DNA from: Nannochloropsis salina CCMP1776
Taxonomy: Eukaryota > Sar > Eustigmatophyceae > Eustigmatales > Monodopsidaceae
DNA length: 64,000 nt
Assembly: GCA_004565275.1 (NCBI GenBank)
Contig: SDOX01000017.1
Coordinates: forward strand, 105,898 to 169,897
Direction of reading: 5' to 3'
Shown: positions 22,562 through 32,608 of the stretch, piece by piece
Numbering within the stretch: the stretch's first letter is position 1
Layout of the letters: every line of letters starts with the position of its first letter
Made by a program: the position numbers and the translations under genes
The notes under the pieces: generated by a model
The model's input: only the letters and a program-made list of their open reading frames with translations
What the model was told of the DNA's origin: nothing
The model's database searches: none

Positions 22562-23341
22562 TCAACAGCCATTATCACTCCGTTTAGTCTTCTTCGTAGC
22601 ACATAAATTAAGCACAGATGTCTCATCATCTGGTTCTCCGACATGCGCATTGAAAAGACGCTCGCTAGCGTCCCCGATTCCAGGCAAGATATGTCCATCT
22701 GCGGAAACTGCTTCATCGATCGCGGCTACGTGCACGCGAATGTCAGGGTGAGCTTGAGTCAGCTTGTGCAAACCCTGCAAGGCACCTACCACGCCTATAA
22801 CTATAATTTTTTTGGTGCCCCATTTTTTTAAAATTGAGACTGTGGCACTGCAGGTACTGGCTGTAGCAATTAATGGGTCGAGAACAAATGTGAGGTCTGC
22901 TACTTTATCCTTCTCTTTGGGGAGGCGATTATAATACTGAATTGGTAGACTCAAGGACCGATGATTGCTGAACATGCCAACATGATAAACAGCTGCATTG
23001 GGCAAAATCTCCGTCATGGCATCGACCATACCCAATCCTCCACGTAGAATGGGAACAATAGCGATTTTATCCGAGAGCTTTTGCCCCTCAACAGGTCCTA
23101 GGCTACCTTCCACCACCCGCGGTTTGAGAGTAATTTCAGTTGTTGCTTCATAGCCCAGATAAAGTGTCAGCTCACGCATGAGGTGCCGAAAATCTCGTGT
23201 CGTTGTTTTACGGTCACGCAGCAGAGTCATCTTGTGATGCAGAAGCTGAGTGGACCACAAATAGTTAAGTGACGGGTGAGAAGGAAGGACAAGACCACTA
23301 ACCAGTGCATGGAAACACAGCATATTCAAAAGAGCGAGCAT
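22562..23341 (-). CDS. Uracil phosphoribosyltransferase-like protein
   Basis: The protein matches UPRT from the N-terminal substrate region (HHKMTLLRDRKTTTRDFRHL, then LGYEAT) through IVPILRGGLGMVDAM, the PRPP loop area LDPLIATASTCSATV (about residue 152) and the uracil-binding end VAAIDEAVSADG followed by HILPGIGDASERLF (about residue 213). UPRT makes UMP from uracil and PRPP in pyrimidine salvage. Start ATG 23341 gives 259 residues with a hydrophobic leader (LALLNMLCFHALVSGL) that could be a signal or the first part of a plastid-targeting peptide. The frame is open to 23440 without another ATG, and a ttag acceptor-like site near 23305 leaves room for an upstream exon. The PRPP loop reads TAST where most family members have TGGS or TGNS, which is unusual. 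Confidence 0.85.
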   Translation of the reverse strand: MLALLNMLCFHALVSGLVLPSHPSLNYLWSTQLLHHKMTLLRDRKTTTRDFRHLMRELTLYLGYEATTEITLKPRVVEGSLGPVEGQKLSDKIAIVPILRGGLGMVDAMTEILPNAAVYHVGMFSNHRSLSLPIQYYNRLPKEKDKVADLTFVLDPLIATASTCSATVSILKKWGTKKIIVIGVVGALQGLHKLTQAHPDIRVHVAAIDEAVSADGHILPGIGDASERLFNAHVGEPDDETSVLNLCATKKTKRSDNGC

Positions 23342-24474
23342 GAAAAGTACGAGGCGCAACGGGCATAATTGATATGTTTCCCTGAAATGTACGTTAAGAA
23401 CATCAGACGTGCGACCCAAGACAAGGAAAAGTCGACCCACAAGTTCGAAGAAAAGGGTACAAGAAGCGCTGCGGGGTGTATTTTACAAGCTCCAAGTATA
23501 ACGTACGAGTAAATGGCTTGAAAAAGCAGGCACTGGCGCAAGGGAGACAAGAGTGACGACCATGTAATTACGGGGGAGGAACCATTTCCCACTGCCTTCC
23601 ATGGACAAGCAAAGGATACGCACACGCTTAAGTCGATTGATTTTACGGGAAAATCTATACACGAAAAAAATCACCCTGCGTTACAAAGGGAATTTCACAT
23701 TAAAAAAACTTACTGGGTGACCGCTGCAATGCACGCTGGGAGGCAGGTCGCTCGCCTCTTGGCATGAGTTTGCGGGAAATGGAGATGTCGGGCGCTTGGT
23801 TGCGGGAGATGGCATGGCTTGGCGCGCACTGCCGCTGACGAAAAGCTCAGTAGCCCCTGGCCTCCTGATTTGTGTTGGTGGTTTGTTGACAAGGTTACAT
23901 TGGCCAGGCCCCACACCGTTGCCGATGACCTCTCTCTTCACAGAGGCACATTTTGGCGAGGACTGAGACCCTGAGCGCGCGAGGAAGGCCGCGAGGCTGC
24001 ACGGTCCAAGACGGTGCACCGAAATTAAAGGCAACCAGTCAAAGTTCCTCATGCATCCATGACCGACATAATCATAACGAAATAACAAAGAAGTAAACTC
24101 ACCGTTAGCATTTTAAGTTACTTTCAACAGGGGGGTTCAATGCCTGCCAGTTTGCTGTAAGGCAAGAAGGGTCTGGAGGCATTAGGATCATATTGTCCCA
24201 AATGTACCCCATGTGGACACATGCTTTTCCCTCTATTGATGCTGCCCAAATAAATTTAGCGTTGGGGAAGAGCGAGTATACTTGACAGCCTGAGACTTCA
24301 TTTCGATCATGTATCGTATTAGAAAGTAAGCCGTTCTCAAAGCGATGCATATGACCGAAGCAAAGCGACGAGAAACAATTCGGGGAAACTACACTACATT
24401 GAAACATTAACATAAACTTTCTCACTTTCCTCTCACAGCTTCTCTCAATACTTCCTGAAACTGGCAGCACCTTG
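23342..24474. other. Divergent intergenic region between UPRT and ARP4
   Basis: About 1.1 kb between two head-to-head genes. A minus-strand frame of 135 codons (23681-24088) shows no domain. The region likely holds both promoters and possibly a 5' exon of the UPRT gene. Confidence 0.45.
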
Positions 24475-25797
24475 ATGTATTGTGGGGACGAAGTATTTTC
24501 CGTCGTTGGCGATTTGGGCACGCAGAGTAGCCGCTTCGGGTATGCAGGTGAAGATTTGCCCAAGATTGTCTTCCCCTCGGCAATAGGAAACGTGGTGCAT
24601 AGAACAGGTAGCGAAGAAGATGGCGACAGGAAGAAGAAGAGCACTGGCGGGGCCAGCAGCGATGTGGAAGGTGCGGTCGTTGCAAAGACGAAGGCCAACA
24701 CGTCTGGGACGCTGGGGGACGCCAACATAGGTATACGGCGCACAGATTTGGAGCTGTCATTCCCCCTTATAAGTGGGCACGTGCAAGACTGGGATGCTGT
24801 GGAATGCATTTGGGCCCACGCCTTTGAGCAATTGTCCGTGAAAGAGGGCGCCAAGGGCGTGCCTTACATGTATGCACTGCCAGCTTGGGCCTCGCGCGCC
24901 GAGAGCCAGAAGTCGGCCGAGTTGGCGTTTGAGCGATTTGATCTAGGTGCTTTGTATCTAGCCCGTTCGCCTATGCTAAGTGCTTTCTCAACCGGTCGGT
25001 CCAGTGGGGTGGTGTGCGACTGTGGGGCGGGGTCGACAAGCGCGGTGCCTATCTTAGATGGCTACGTCCTGAACCAATTAGTGGGGCGGAGCGAGCGCGG
25101 AGGAGATTGGTTGGATGGTAAAGTAGGCGAGTGGTTAGAGTCGAGAAAGGCGAAGGTAGGGCTTTTCGGCTTCGAGAGAGGTACTATTCCTGAAAATATG
25201 CCGACAACATACCGGCGGTTTCAAGAGCAGCGGGTGCTGCGAGACGTGAAGGAAAGCTGCTGCTTGATCCCACAGGTTGACAGTGACGATGGGGCTGTAT
25301 TTGACATTGAAGAGAATGACGCAGATAAGGGCGCGTATGAGCTGCCCGATGGAACGCGGGTGAAGGCGGATAAGACGCTGTGCAGGATACCCGAGCTCCT
25401 GATGGTGCGTGGGGACGGCGCGGGCTGCTCAATCTCGCCCGCAGACGTTTCTCCGTTACGCGAAGGAGCTTTTCATGACTTGCCAAGCATGGTCTATACA
25501 GCAGTAGAGAAAGCAGACGTGGATGTGCGCAAGGAGCTGTTGGGAAACGTAATACTTACGGGTGGAGGCAGCTGCTTCCGTGGGTCTTCGGAGCGGCTGC
25601 AATATGAGCTGACGGAGAAGGTCCCGGTGGCCTACAAGGTTAAGATCGTGACAGCGACACCTTTGGAGCGCCGCTTTAGTGCTTGGATTGGGGGTTCCAT
25701 CCTGGCCTCACTCGGCTCTTTCCAGCAACTGTGGCTGTCCAAAGCGGAATATGAGGAGATGGGTGCGGAGCTTGCTTGCAAGAAGAGATTTTATTAG
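24475..25797 (+). CDS. ARP4: Actin-related protein 4 (nuclear ARP)
   Basis: A single exon from ATG 24475, 440 residues. The N-terminus MYCGDEVFSVVGDLGTQSSR followed by FGYAGEDLPKIVFPSAIG matches ARP4/BAF53 rather than conventional actin, which starts differently. The actin-fold phosphate loops are visible as GDLGTQS and CDCGAGSTSAVP, and the adenosine motif as ILTGGGSCFRG. The end, FSAWIGGSILASLGSFQQLW followed by EEMG and closing KKRFY, follows the actin family (where KCF is usual). ARP4 is a nuclear subunit of the INO80, SWR1 and NuA4 chromatin complexes. An inserted charged Lys/Gly/Ser stretch at residues 45-80 replaces actin's DNase-loop region. The gene converges on the J-domain gene. 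Confidence 0.9.
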   Translation: MYCGDEVFSVVGDLGTQSSRFGYAGEDLPKIVFPSAIGNVVHRTGSEEDGDRKKKSTGGASSDVEGAVVAKTKANTSGTLGDANIGIRRTDLELSFPLISGHVQDWDAVECIWAHAFEQLSVKEGAKGVPYMYALPAWASRAESQKSAELAFERFDLGALYLARSPMLSAFSTGRSSGVVCDCGAGSTSAVPILDGYVLNQLVGRSERGGDWLDGKVGEWLESRKAKVGLFGFERGTIPENMPTTYRRFQEQRVLRDVKESCCLIPQVDSDDGAVFDIEENDADKGAYELPDGTRVKADKTLCRIPELLMVRGDGAGCSISPADVSPLREGAFHDLPSMVYTAVEKADVDVRKELLGNVILTGGGSCFRGSSERLQYELTEKVPVAYKVKIVTATPLERRFSAWIGGSILASLGSFQQLWLSKAEYEEMGAELACKKRFY

Positions 25798-26179
25798 AGC
25801 GACAACCTTTGTGAAACTTTAAGTAAAATGCAAATGAAATAGTAAGAGACCACGCAAGAGAGAGCGAGCCAAATTGAAATTACTTGGAGAACCCTCAGCC
25901 ATGCTGTGTGTCGTAAAGGTTCACTTTCTCAATCCTTATGTGGAGAATGATGGATCCAAGATTGAGGTATCGGTAAAGTCCGATTCTTATCCAGTCTTAT
26001 CATCATTTTTTGGGTCCAGCGTCACCAATTACAGCAATTGCGCTTTTCTCACTCGCCTCGTCGTGCCTCACACTAGGAGAGACAGACGCCGAGGAAAACG
26101 CGCCGCTAGATAGTTTCACCAGAACCCAAGCTAAGGTATCTGAACGCGGAGCTGACGTACGGTAGCTTACCTTTTCTTT
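25798..26179. other. Convergent intergenic region
   Basis: The 3' flanks of ARP4 and the J-domain gene meet here. A 79-codon frame (25874-26113) has no recognisable features. Nothing else is seen. Confidence 0.5.
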
Positions 26180-27199
26180 TCACAACTCACATTTCTTCCT
26201 CTTCATCTTCTTCTTTTCGCTGTTTCTCTCCAAGGGAGAACGAGCAGGTTTCGAAGCAGCCGACGCAGAAGCCTCTCTTTTCCCGTCACTACGACTGGTA
26301 CTGACACCGATCCCCGCTTGTCGAGCTTTCATGCGACGAGCCCGCCGCTTTGCACTCTGGCTGGGCTCACATTTCCATTGCTCCTTTCCATCCAGATGAT
26401 CCCGCACTCCGCTGGTGCATGATGCAGGAACAGCTCCATGCGGCGCTGGGTGTGGTCGAGCCGCAGGGCCCTGCCTATGAAAATCGTCTCTGGCTCGACG
26501 GGCTGGTGGACTTCCAGGCCTATTTCTACCTCGGCGATTATCCGCTTCTCTCCCATGCCCCGATTGGGCTCGTCGCGTGACCTCCTCAATATTTATGTAG
26601 TCAAATGCATCGTCCTCATCAAAAACCCGGCCGCTGCCTCGCCCTCCATATCTGCTGTGGCCCCCATCACTCATTAAGTGTTGCAAAAATAATATTTCGT
26701 GTAATGCGTCGAGTTCATTGTCACCCTCGCTCTCGCTTTCCTCCAGCTCCACGTCGTACGAGATCTCCTCGCTGTCGCACGACTCTTCGTAGTCTCCACT
26801 GGAATCCCTTCCGTCGAAGAGATCAAAACGGCCAAACGGTCCGCCGCTCTTAAACATCATCTGAAATGCGATTCCCCCCAGTGGGTCTCTTCTCGCGACT
26901 CCGAACGGCACTCTGCGTGGACCAAACATGGATTCGAAAAGCTCGAACAAATCTTCTTCAGCCATATATTCCTCACCCTCATCCTCACTTTCCCCTTCGT
27001 CCTCTCCTTCATCTGGAGCTGTAATCCGTTTATAAGCGTTACTGACCCTTTGAAAAGCTGCCTTGGCGTCTGGTTTGTCAGGATTGCGATCCGGGTGTGT
27101 AGCTAGGGCTTTAACGCGGAAGGCCCTTCTCACCTCCTCTTCGCTTGCCCCGACGCGGATTTCCAGCACTTCGTACGCATCCTCCAGCCTCATCTTCAT
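26180..27199 (-). CDS. J-domain (DnaJ) co-chaperone, 339 aa, nuclear-type
   Basis: From ATG 27199. The J domain is at residues 4-65: DAYEVLEIRVGASEEEVRRA, then a THPDRNPD loop with the invariant HPD that stimulates Hsp70 ATPase, then AFQRVSNAYKRI. It is followed by a very acidic linker (EDEGESEDEGEEYMAEEDLF), a segment with FESMFGPRRVPFG, a second acidic patch, and a basic tail (RRARRMKARQ and KKKMKRKK), typical of nuclear or nucleolar J-proteins. There is no zinc-finger or Gly/Phe-rich type I/II region, so it is a class C (type III) J-protein. The region at plus 26330-26590 is open in three frames. The in-frame reading is continuous, so I keep one exon. The C-terminal half has no family match that I know. 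Confidence 0.85.
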   Translation of the reverse strand: MKMRLEDAYEVLEIRVGASEEEVRRAFRVKALATHPDRNPDKPDAKAAFQRVSNAYKRITAPDEGEDEGESEDEGEEYMAEEDLFELFESMFGPRRVPFGVARRDPLGGIAFQMMFKSGGPFGRFDLFDGRDSSGDYEESCDSEEISYDVELEESESEGDNELDALHEILFLQHLMSDGGHSRYGGRGSGRVFDEDDAFDYINIEEVTRRAQSGHGREADNRRGRNRPGSPPARRARDDFHRQGPAARPHPAPHGAVPASCTSGVRDHLDGKEQWKCEPSQSAKRRARRMKARQAGIGVSTSRSDGKREASASAASKPARSPLERNSEKKKMKRKKCEL

Positions 27200-27840
27200 G
27201 CCCTTTATCAACCTGCCATTTGTTCGCGGGAAGCGTTATTACCGATGTATATTATGTGTGTGCTAAAAGCGAGAATCGTAAGACGTGACGCTCGTGTGTC
27301 AAACCCAGGAAAAAAGCTTACAAGACGCCCCCACAAAGAGAGCGTCGGCTTCGGCTTCTCTCACTTTCCATGCGGTCGTGATTTGTGACAAATTCAAATT
27401 CATGATGACGGAGATCGCCACAACGTTTGCGGACATACTAGGTCCTGGCAATACATTTTTGTATTGTTAAAACCAACCACTGAAACGAACATTCAACACG
27501 CAACCTTGAGCGCACGGTCTGCAATACCTCCCCTGCTCCTCGTGGGATGTGAATGAATGCCGATCGCCCCGCTTAAGCATAGCAACACGCACGCAATGCG
27601 CATGTCGATTCTCTGGAAAAAAGAGAGAAAAAAAAAGATCCATCGCGAATACGCCCTGCTTCGGATAGAAATCACTACTCAAAATGTGTTTCGGGGATCG
27701 ACACTGGCATGTTTCTTTTCCCAAATTTGCCTCGATTTTCGTCCATACTATGGAGCACAAATGCGACGGGTGTCTCTTTTTAAGAGGTTGACTATATGTG
27801 GTACGTACCCTAGCTTCCTCCGTTGTATGGTCGGAATTTT
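27200..27840. other. Intergenic region between J-protein promoter and CDC45 3' end
   Basis: About 640 bases. Short frames only, with no domain or RNA signature seen. Confidence 0.5.
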
Positions 27841-30442
27841 TCAATTAGATCTCCGTGTTCTTTTTTTGGGCGTGCGGGCAGCGTCACATGCAAGGAACAA
27901 ACTCTCTGTGAAACGGGTGGCGCTGTTTTTGTCTAACTCGAGGACAGCCGAGTCGAATCCATCGTGTCGATACCTGGCTTTACAGCCGTCTGCCGCTAAG
28001 CGAAAGAGGGACGCGAACCGATGCTTGACCACCTCCCCCCGTTGGTCCGGGCAGGACACGCCGACGACCAAGTACGTGCTACGACGCTCTGCGAAGATAA
28101 GAAGAGGCTTCGGTTTCCACAAAGTGCGGCCACTCTGGCTCGCTGCTTGCTGTCGCAGCTTTTCTTCCCGGCTGACGTCGATCATTAGGTGGGCGAGGCG
28201 GGAAATGGCCATCGGTTGGGTGAGCAGGTAGTCCTCCGCTGACGCCAGATTGTTGTGTATCACAGCCCAACGAAAGTGGTCGAGGTTTCGAACGGCCTTT
28301 TTGTCATGCAGAGAAACGGCAACACGGAAAATGGCCTTTTGCAAGGCCATGGCGAGATGGATACCCTCGGTCAGCTTCGCCTCTTCTCGAGCTGAGAGCG
28401 CGTCGTAAGCCTCGTGAAAGCGAGCCACAAAGAGCCGCCCTGTCGCAGCTGCCTCGTCCTCCTGATTAACACCTGTAACATTCGTGGACGCTCCTCCAAC
28501 AAGAGACGGATCAGTGTCGCTTCCTGCGGGGCCTTGCCAGGCCTCCAGCAGGGCAGCCACACCGTAGACGACGTCCGAGGCGCTGACGGCGGCCCCGTAG
28601 TGAGTGCGGCGATGAAAGGAGAGGTAGAAGACTTCATCGAGTCCAAACTCTTCGTGGTAATTGTCCAACTCCTCGCGTAACTGAGCCTTGAGGTCGGCAT
28701 CCATGTACTTGAAGTTTTCACGACATTGGGCGAGAGAAAACCCCATTTTGGCTAAAAGCTCTTCTAGGCGCTGCTTCCCATGGGACCACCACACCAGCAG
28801 CTTAGAGGCTACGTAAGGAGAATGATACATGCTCTCGTAAAGTGACCAGTGCCGATAGAGCATAAACTGATAGTCAAAATCTGCGACGATACGGCCTGCT
28901 TCGCTGGTGGGTATTAGCGTCCCATCCGATGCTTCAAAGCCCGTCTGCATTTGTGCCTGGCTCGATTGAACCTCAATTTCTAGCCCCTCTACCATCTGCC
29001 GATAGTGTACGTGCTCGATGCGCTGGTGCACGAGAAGGTCGGTCAGGCCTACGATTGCGAGCCAGAGCGTGTCCCTCGAGTCCCGGTTCACCTCCTGGCT
29101 GAGGCGGTGCAGGACCAGCGCCGAGGGCGCTCCATGAAAGGCTCCCAGATAGTACTGCTCTATACGTTTCCGTCTTTCCCGTCGAGCTCTGTTTTCTTGT
29201 CTCCGTTTGAGCCGCGCCGGCTCCCGCGCGCCCAAGCTAGATTCCCCCGTTCGCTTTCCTGGCTTATGTGCCTGGCGACTCCGCTCCGAACCAGACTGTG
29301 ATGTTCCGTCCGACTCGTCAATCAAAATGCTACCCTCTTCGTTTTCCTCGCCACTTTCATCTTCGCTTTCGTCGCTCTCTTCCTCTTCACTTCCGTGCAG
29401 CCCGTGGCTCTCCCCGCCCACGTCACATTCATCCTCCGAGGACTCCCCTGCTCTTCTGCCTCTCTTTGCTATACCTTTCCCGCGTTTTTTATTGTGTCTT
29501 GAGTGTTTCCCACTTTCTACCTCTCGTCCTTTTGCATCCTCCAGATCCAGTTCGTCCTCGCTTTCGAGCTCGGAAAACTCTCCAACTTCCTCCCGTCGTC
29601 GCCGCCGTTCTTCCTCGTCCTCTGAGGTCGCATCCCCTAGCGTGGGTTTATCACCCTCTCCATCCACGCTCCCTTCTTCATCACTATTCTCACCACCGCT
29701 GAGCCCTTCTCCATCGCTTGGTATGCAGGTGAGGTCCATGTCTTCTTCTTCATCGTGCAGGACGAACACACGCTCGCGCTCGTAGATGTTAGCCAGGTGG
29801 ATTGGCCTGTGGGAGTCAATCACGTAACAAGTCAAATTGGGTCGATCCCATGGCAGGAGATTTGTCACATTGACAATGGCCCCACAATTGATAAGCACGA
29901 CGCTTCGGATGTCATTGTTGCTCTCGCTTAAAGCCCGCAGCAATGCAGAAGCGTGCGAATAGCCAGAGACGGGTACCAGCGAGTACGCCACATTATCCGT
30001 CCGCAGCATGTGCGTCAAAATACGACAGGCACATAGCCCGTCAACGTCTGCAGCAACAAGCACAAGCACTGTGCATGCCCTGTTTTAAAGGAGCAAAGTA
30101 TTGTGAAGGAAGAATACAGGTCATTTTAAAGCTCAGGGGATTGGATTTCAGAGTAGCATAATTTTGCGTTTGTATGGACTACATAGCGTAAGAGCACCTG
30201 TCTCCACACACAGAGACCCTTTCTTGGTATATTTTATAATAAATAATGAGTAAAGAAAGAAAGAAATAGATACGTGTCGTGCGTCGATTGGGGCGCGTAG
30301 GGATACGCCAGGGGCCATCATAGCACTGCTTCCCGAAAGTAATAAAATAGAAGAAAAACATCGTCCCATAAACAAAATCTTACCCCTCAAGCGCATTTTC
30401 TCGAATGTGCTGGTAAATGTCTTCAAATTGATGCAGGAGCAT
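27841..30442 (-). CDS. CDC45: CDC45 replication factor, two exons, 765 aa
   Basis: Exon 1 (30442-30384) encodes MLLHQFEDIYQHIRENALEG, and exon 2 (30079-27841) continues with TVLVLVAADVDGLCACRIL. They join in phase across a 304-base GT-AG intron. CDC45 is the DHH-fold component of the CMG replicative helicase (Cdc45-MCM-GINS). Family landmarks are VPVSGYSH, VVLINCGA, CYVIDSHRPIHLANIY, WWSHGKQRLEELLAKMG and a YHEEFGLDEVFYLSFHRR block. A disordered acidic insert of about 180 residues (Glu/Asp/Ser/Arg, plus strand about 29200-29750) sits where CDC45s carry a variable acidic loop. Missing the 59-base first exon would give a protein starting inside the first strand, so this exon decides the start. 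Confidence 0.93.
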
Positions 30443-31089
30443 GGCTCTTCTTGGGGGAGGGGGGATACGAAGAATTAGCAGGATCTTAAAGATGGCGTGG
30501 CGTCCCTCAGGCCGCCTAGTCAGCCCAGCAACCATTGCCACTTTTCGCAAGCCAATCGTGCGGTGTAGGCTCTTTCATGAAACGTGGATGCGTTGACGCG
30601 GCTCTTTCACGAAAGCCCGCCGACCGAAAGCAGCAACTCAGAGCCTTTGTCGGCGAGGGAGGGCGGGAAATGATGGGCGGGCGAGAGGGTCGGTTTTCCT
30701 GCCTCGCCGTCGCCAGCTTTTTTAATGACTTTTTTGGAAAAAACATGCATAGCCAGTGGCTTGAAGGGATCGATGCAAACATCATCATGACATGTCTGGA
30801 GAAAAACAAACGAGTAGTCCAATAAAGCCGATTTCTTCTCCCCCTGCAGCTTTGTTTGGACTTTTGAGTGGCATCGTGACACGTCATAGTCTTCTCCCTT
30901 TCTTCGCAACTCAGTATTCTTCAGTACGTCATTTTCATGCGCCACTTTTGTGATATCAGAATGACGTAAAAGATTCAACCTCAATATTTTTAATGTAAAT
31001 AATGACTGTGAAACCATATTACAATCTTAAAGCAGTGATCTGGATTAAGCACTCACTCAGACTGGAAAAGCATCAGCCAAGCAAGTGGC
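30443..31089. other. Divergent promoter region of CDC45 and the G-gamma-like gene
   Basis: About 650 bases between two head-to-head starts. Short frames on both strands look incidental. No RNA gene was recognised. Confidence 0.45.
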
Positions 31090-31299
31090 ATGTCAGAAGC
31101 GGTCCTCAAGAATATTGAGAAAGAACTGCCCAAACTACAGGCTGAGCTAGCAAGTATAAAAGAAGCTGCACCCAAATCTGAAGCTTTGATGGATCTTATC
31201 GATCATATTGTCAAAACGCACGAGCCATTTTACGAAAGTGCCATTCCCAAAAACCCCTGGCTCAAACCGGCCACTGGCCCCTGCTGCTGTTTACAGTAA
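31090..31299 (+). CDS. G-protein gamma-like small protein with prenylation box, 69 aa
   Basis: ATG 31090 starts a 69-residue protein. An N-terminal amphipathic helix (LKNIEKELPKLQAELASIKE) is followed by a second helix (ALMDLIDHIVKTHEPFYES), then KNPWLKP and a cysteine-rich end, CCCLQ. This layout is that of heterotrimeric G-protein gamma subunits (GGL fold): a coiled-coil helix, a loop, an NPF/NPW motif and a C-terminal CaaX-type box. CCLQ would be a prenylation site anchoring the protein to membranes, and the adjacent cysteines could be palmitoylated. The family is short and divergent, so the assignment rests on layout and the NPW-CaaX end. An alternative is an unrelated lipid-anchored peptide. 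A paired G-beta is not in the window. Confidence 0.6.
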   Translation: MSEAVLKNIEKELPKLQAELASIKEAAPKSEALMDLIDHIVKTHEPFYESAIPKNPWLKPATGPCCCLQ

Positions 31300-31999
31300 A
31301 ACAAAAGACAAAGTCGATAATATTCTCCAAGGGATAACAATCGAAAGTGAAACAATAATACGAGCATCAAATCAAAGAGGAGGGAATTCCGATCTCGGTC
31401 TATCGACAAGCCGTCAAGGAAAGCTCCGTTTTGTGAGAATTTCAAGCGGCAGAGTTACTTCTTGGGTCTCGCGGACATCCTCTCGAATAAATCTGTGCGC
31501 ATGACTACATAATGTAAAAAAAGGACAAATGAACGCCTCAAAACGAGTCATCATGGCTTTGAAGCCCACGCTTGACTCTCTGTCTTTTATCCATTGTCCC
31601 GTACCCTGCGAGAGACTTCTTTTTCCGCGAAAATCCGGTCGCTTAACTTCAACGCTCAAGCTCATGTCTTGCAAAGCTGCATGCTCCCCAAAGAATACTT
31701 TTCCTTCCTCATCAATAGCGTGTAAGCCTCGTTGACATTACAACATCATCATAATCCAACAAATGGAAGGTGAGATAACCCGAAAATTTCTTCAAGCCTA
31801 TGTCTGGCCTCGCCTTAGTAGATGCTTCCCGGTGAAGGCTTCACAGCTGTGAAGTGTACTACGTGTTCATGATCTTCTTTAAAGTTGTACTGCATACATA
31901 CGACTCGTTTTCTGGGGTATTCTTCACACTCTGCTCCATTCAACTACGGTACGATACACATGTTGCTAGGACTGGCACCCATTTGCATTTTCTGGAATC
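31300..31999. other. Intergenic region, no gene seen
   Basis: About 700 bases downstream of the G-gamma-like gene. The small frames at 31208-31504 and 31529-31735 lack domain features. Confidence 0.45.
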
Positions 32000-32608
32000 A
32001 TGTGGATTTTGATCGTGATCATAAGTGCACTGAGCGGGGCGGCGTTTCTGTACTGGCTACGAAGTCACCTTCAATGCGGGATTCAGCGCCGTGGAGATGA
32101 TTCTGACATGCTATCGTTTCAAGCTGCGTGCTCCCACGCTCTGAGTGGCGAATGCTTTTCGTGGTATCGACAGTCTCGTACATCATCGCAATCATCATTT
32201 ATTACTGCGAGAAGAAGTGGTGGAGTACGCCGATTGATCGGACATCAGATTGCAGTCGAGGAGGGCATTGCGCTGTCTCGCAGGGGGACAGATTCTTCCC
32301 GGCTGCAACTCATGTTAATGGATCGGGATTTCTCAAGCGAAGACTACGAAGTTTTATCACGGCTGGATGAGAATGAACAGGACGCTTGCCACTTGTTGGG
32401 AGCAACGGATGCAGAGCTGGAACGACTACCCACCTACATTGTGGAAACAGAAACTAAGCAAAACAAATGCTTCATATGTTTGAACGACTTTCTGAAAGGC
32501 GAAGTTGTTAGAATCTTGCCATGTCTGCATCAATTTCATCAATCTGAGTGCTGTGATCCGTGGTTGAGACGGAAGATGGAGTGCCCAGTGTGCAAATTCA
32601 AGCTATAG
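32000..32608 (+). CDS. Membrane-anchored RING-H2 ubiquitin ligase, 202 aa
   Basis: From ATG 32000. A single hydrophobic segment at residues 2-20 (WILIVIISALSGAAFLYW) is followed by a Ser/Arg-rich cytosolic linker and a C-terminal RING-H2 finger from about residue 157: CFIC, 14 residues, CLHQFH, DPWL and CPVC near the end. This is the ATL-type layout, an E3 ligase inserted in a membrane that recruits an E2. Between the second zinc histidine and the next cysteine there are three residues (HQSEC) instead of the usual two (HxxC), with a second cysteine immediately after, so zinc coordination may be shifted. The conserved DPWL that contacts the E2 is intact. The coding region is one exon as read; a 5' exon is possible. 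Confidence 0.85.
   Translation: MWILIVIISALSGAAFLYWLRSHLQCGIQRRGDDSDMLSFQAACSHALSGECFSWYRQSRTSSQSSFITARRSGGVRRLIGHQIAVEEGIALSRRGTDSSRLQLMLMDRDFSSEDYEVLSRLDENEQDACHLLGATDAELERLPTYIVETETKQNKCFICLNDFLKGEVVRILPCLHQFHQSECCDPWLRRKMECPVCKFKL

Noticed and set aside
23681-24088. 135-codon minus-strand frame between UPRT and ARP4
   Set aside because: No recognisable features; it lies in the promoter region of two divergent genes.
24105-24854. 249-codon minus-strand frame
   Set aside because: It is antisense to the N-terminal half of ARP4, which is the clear gene.
26329-26589. Alternative frames within the J-protein gene on both strands
   Set aside because: The J-protein frame is continuous through this stretch; the others are shadows.
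29207-29785. Ser-rich 192-codon plus-strand frame
   Set aside because: Shadow of the acidic insert of CDC45 on the other strand; GAG/GAA/GAT repeats read as Ser/Pro in reverse.
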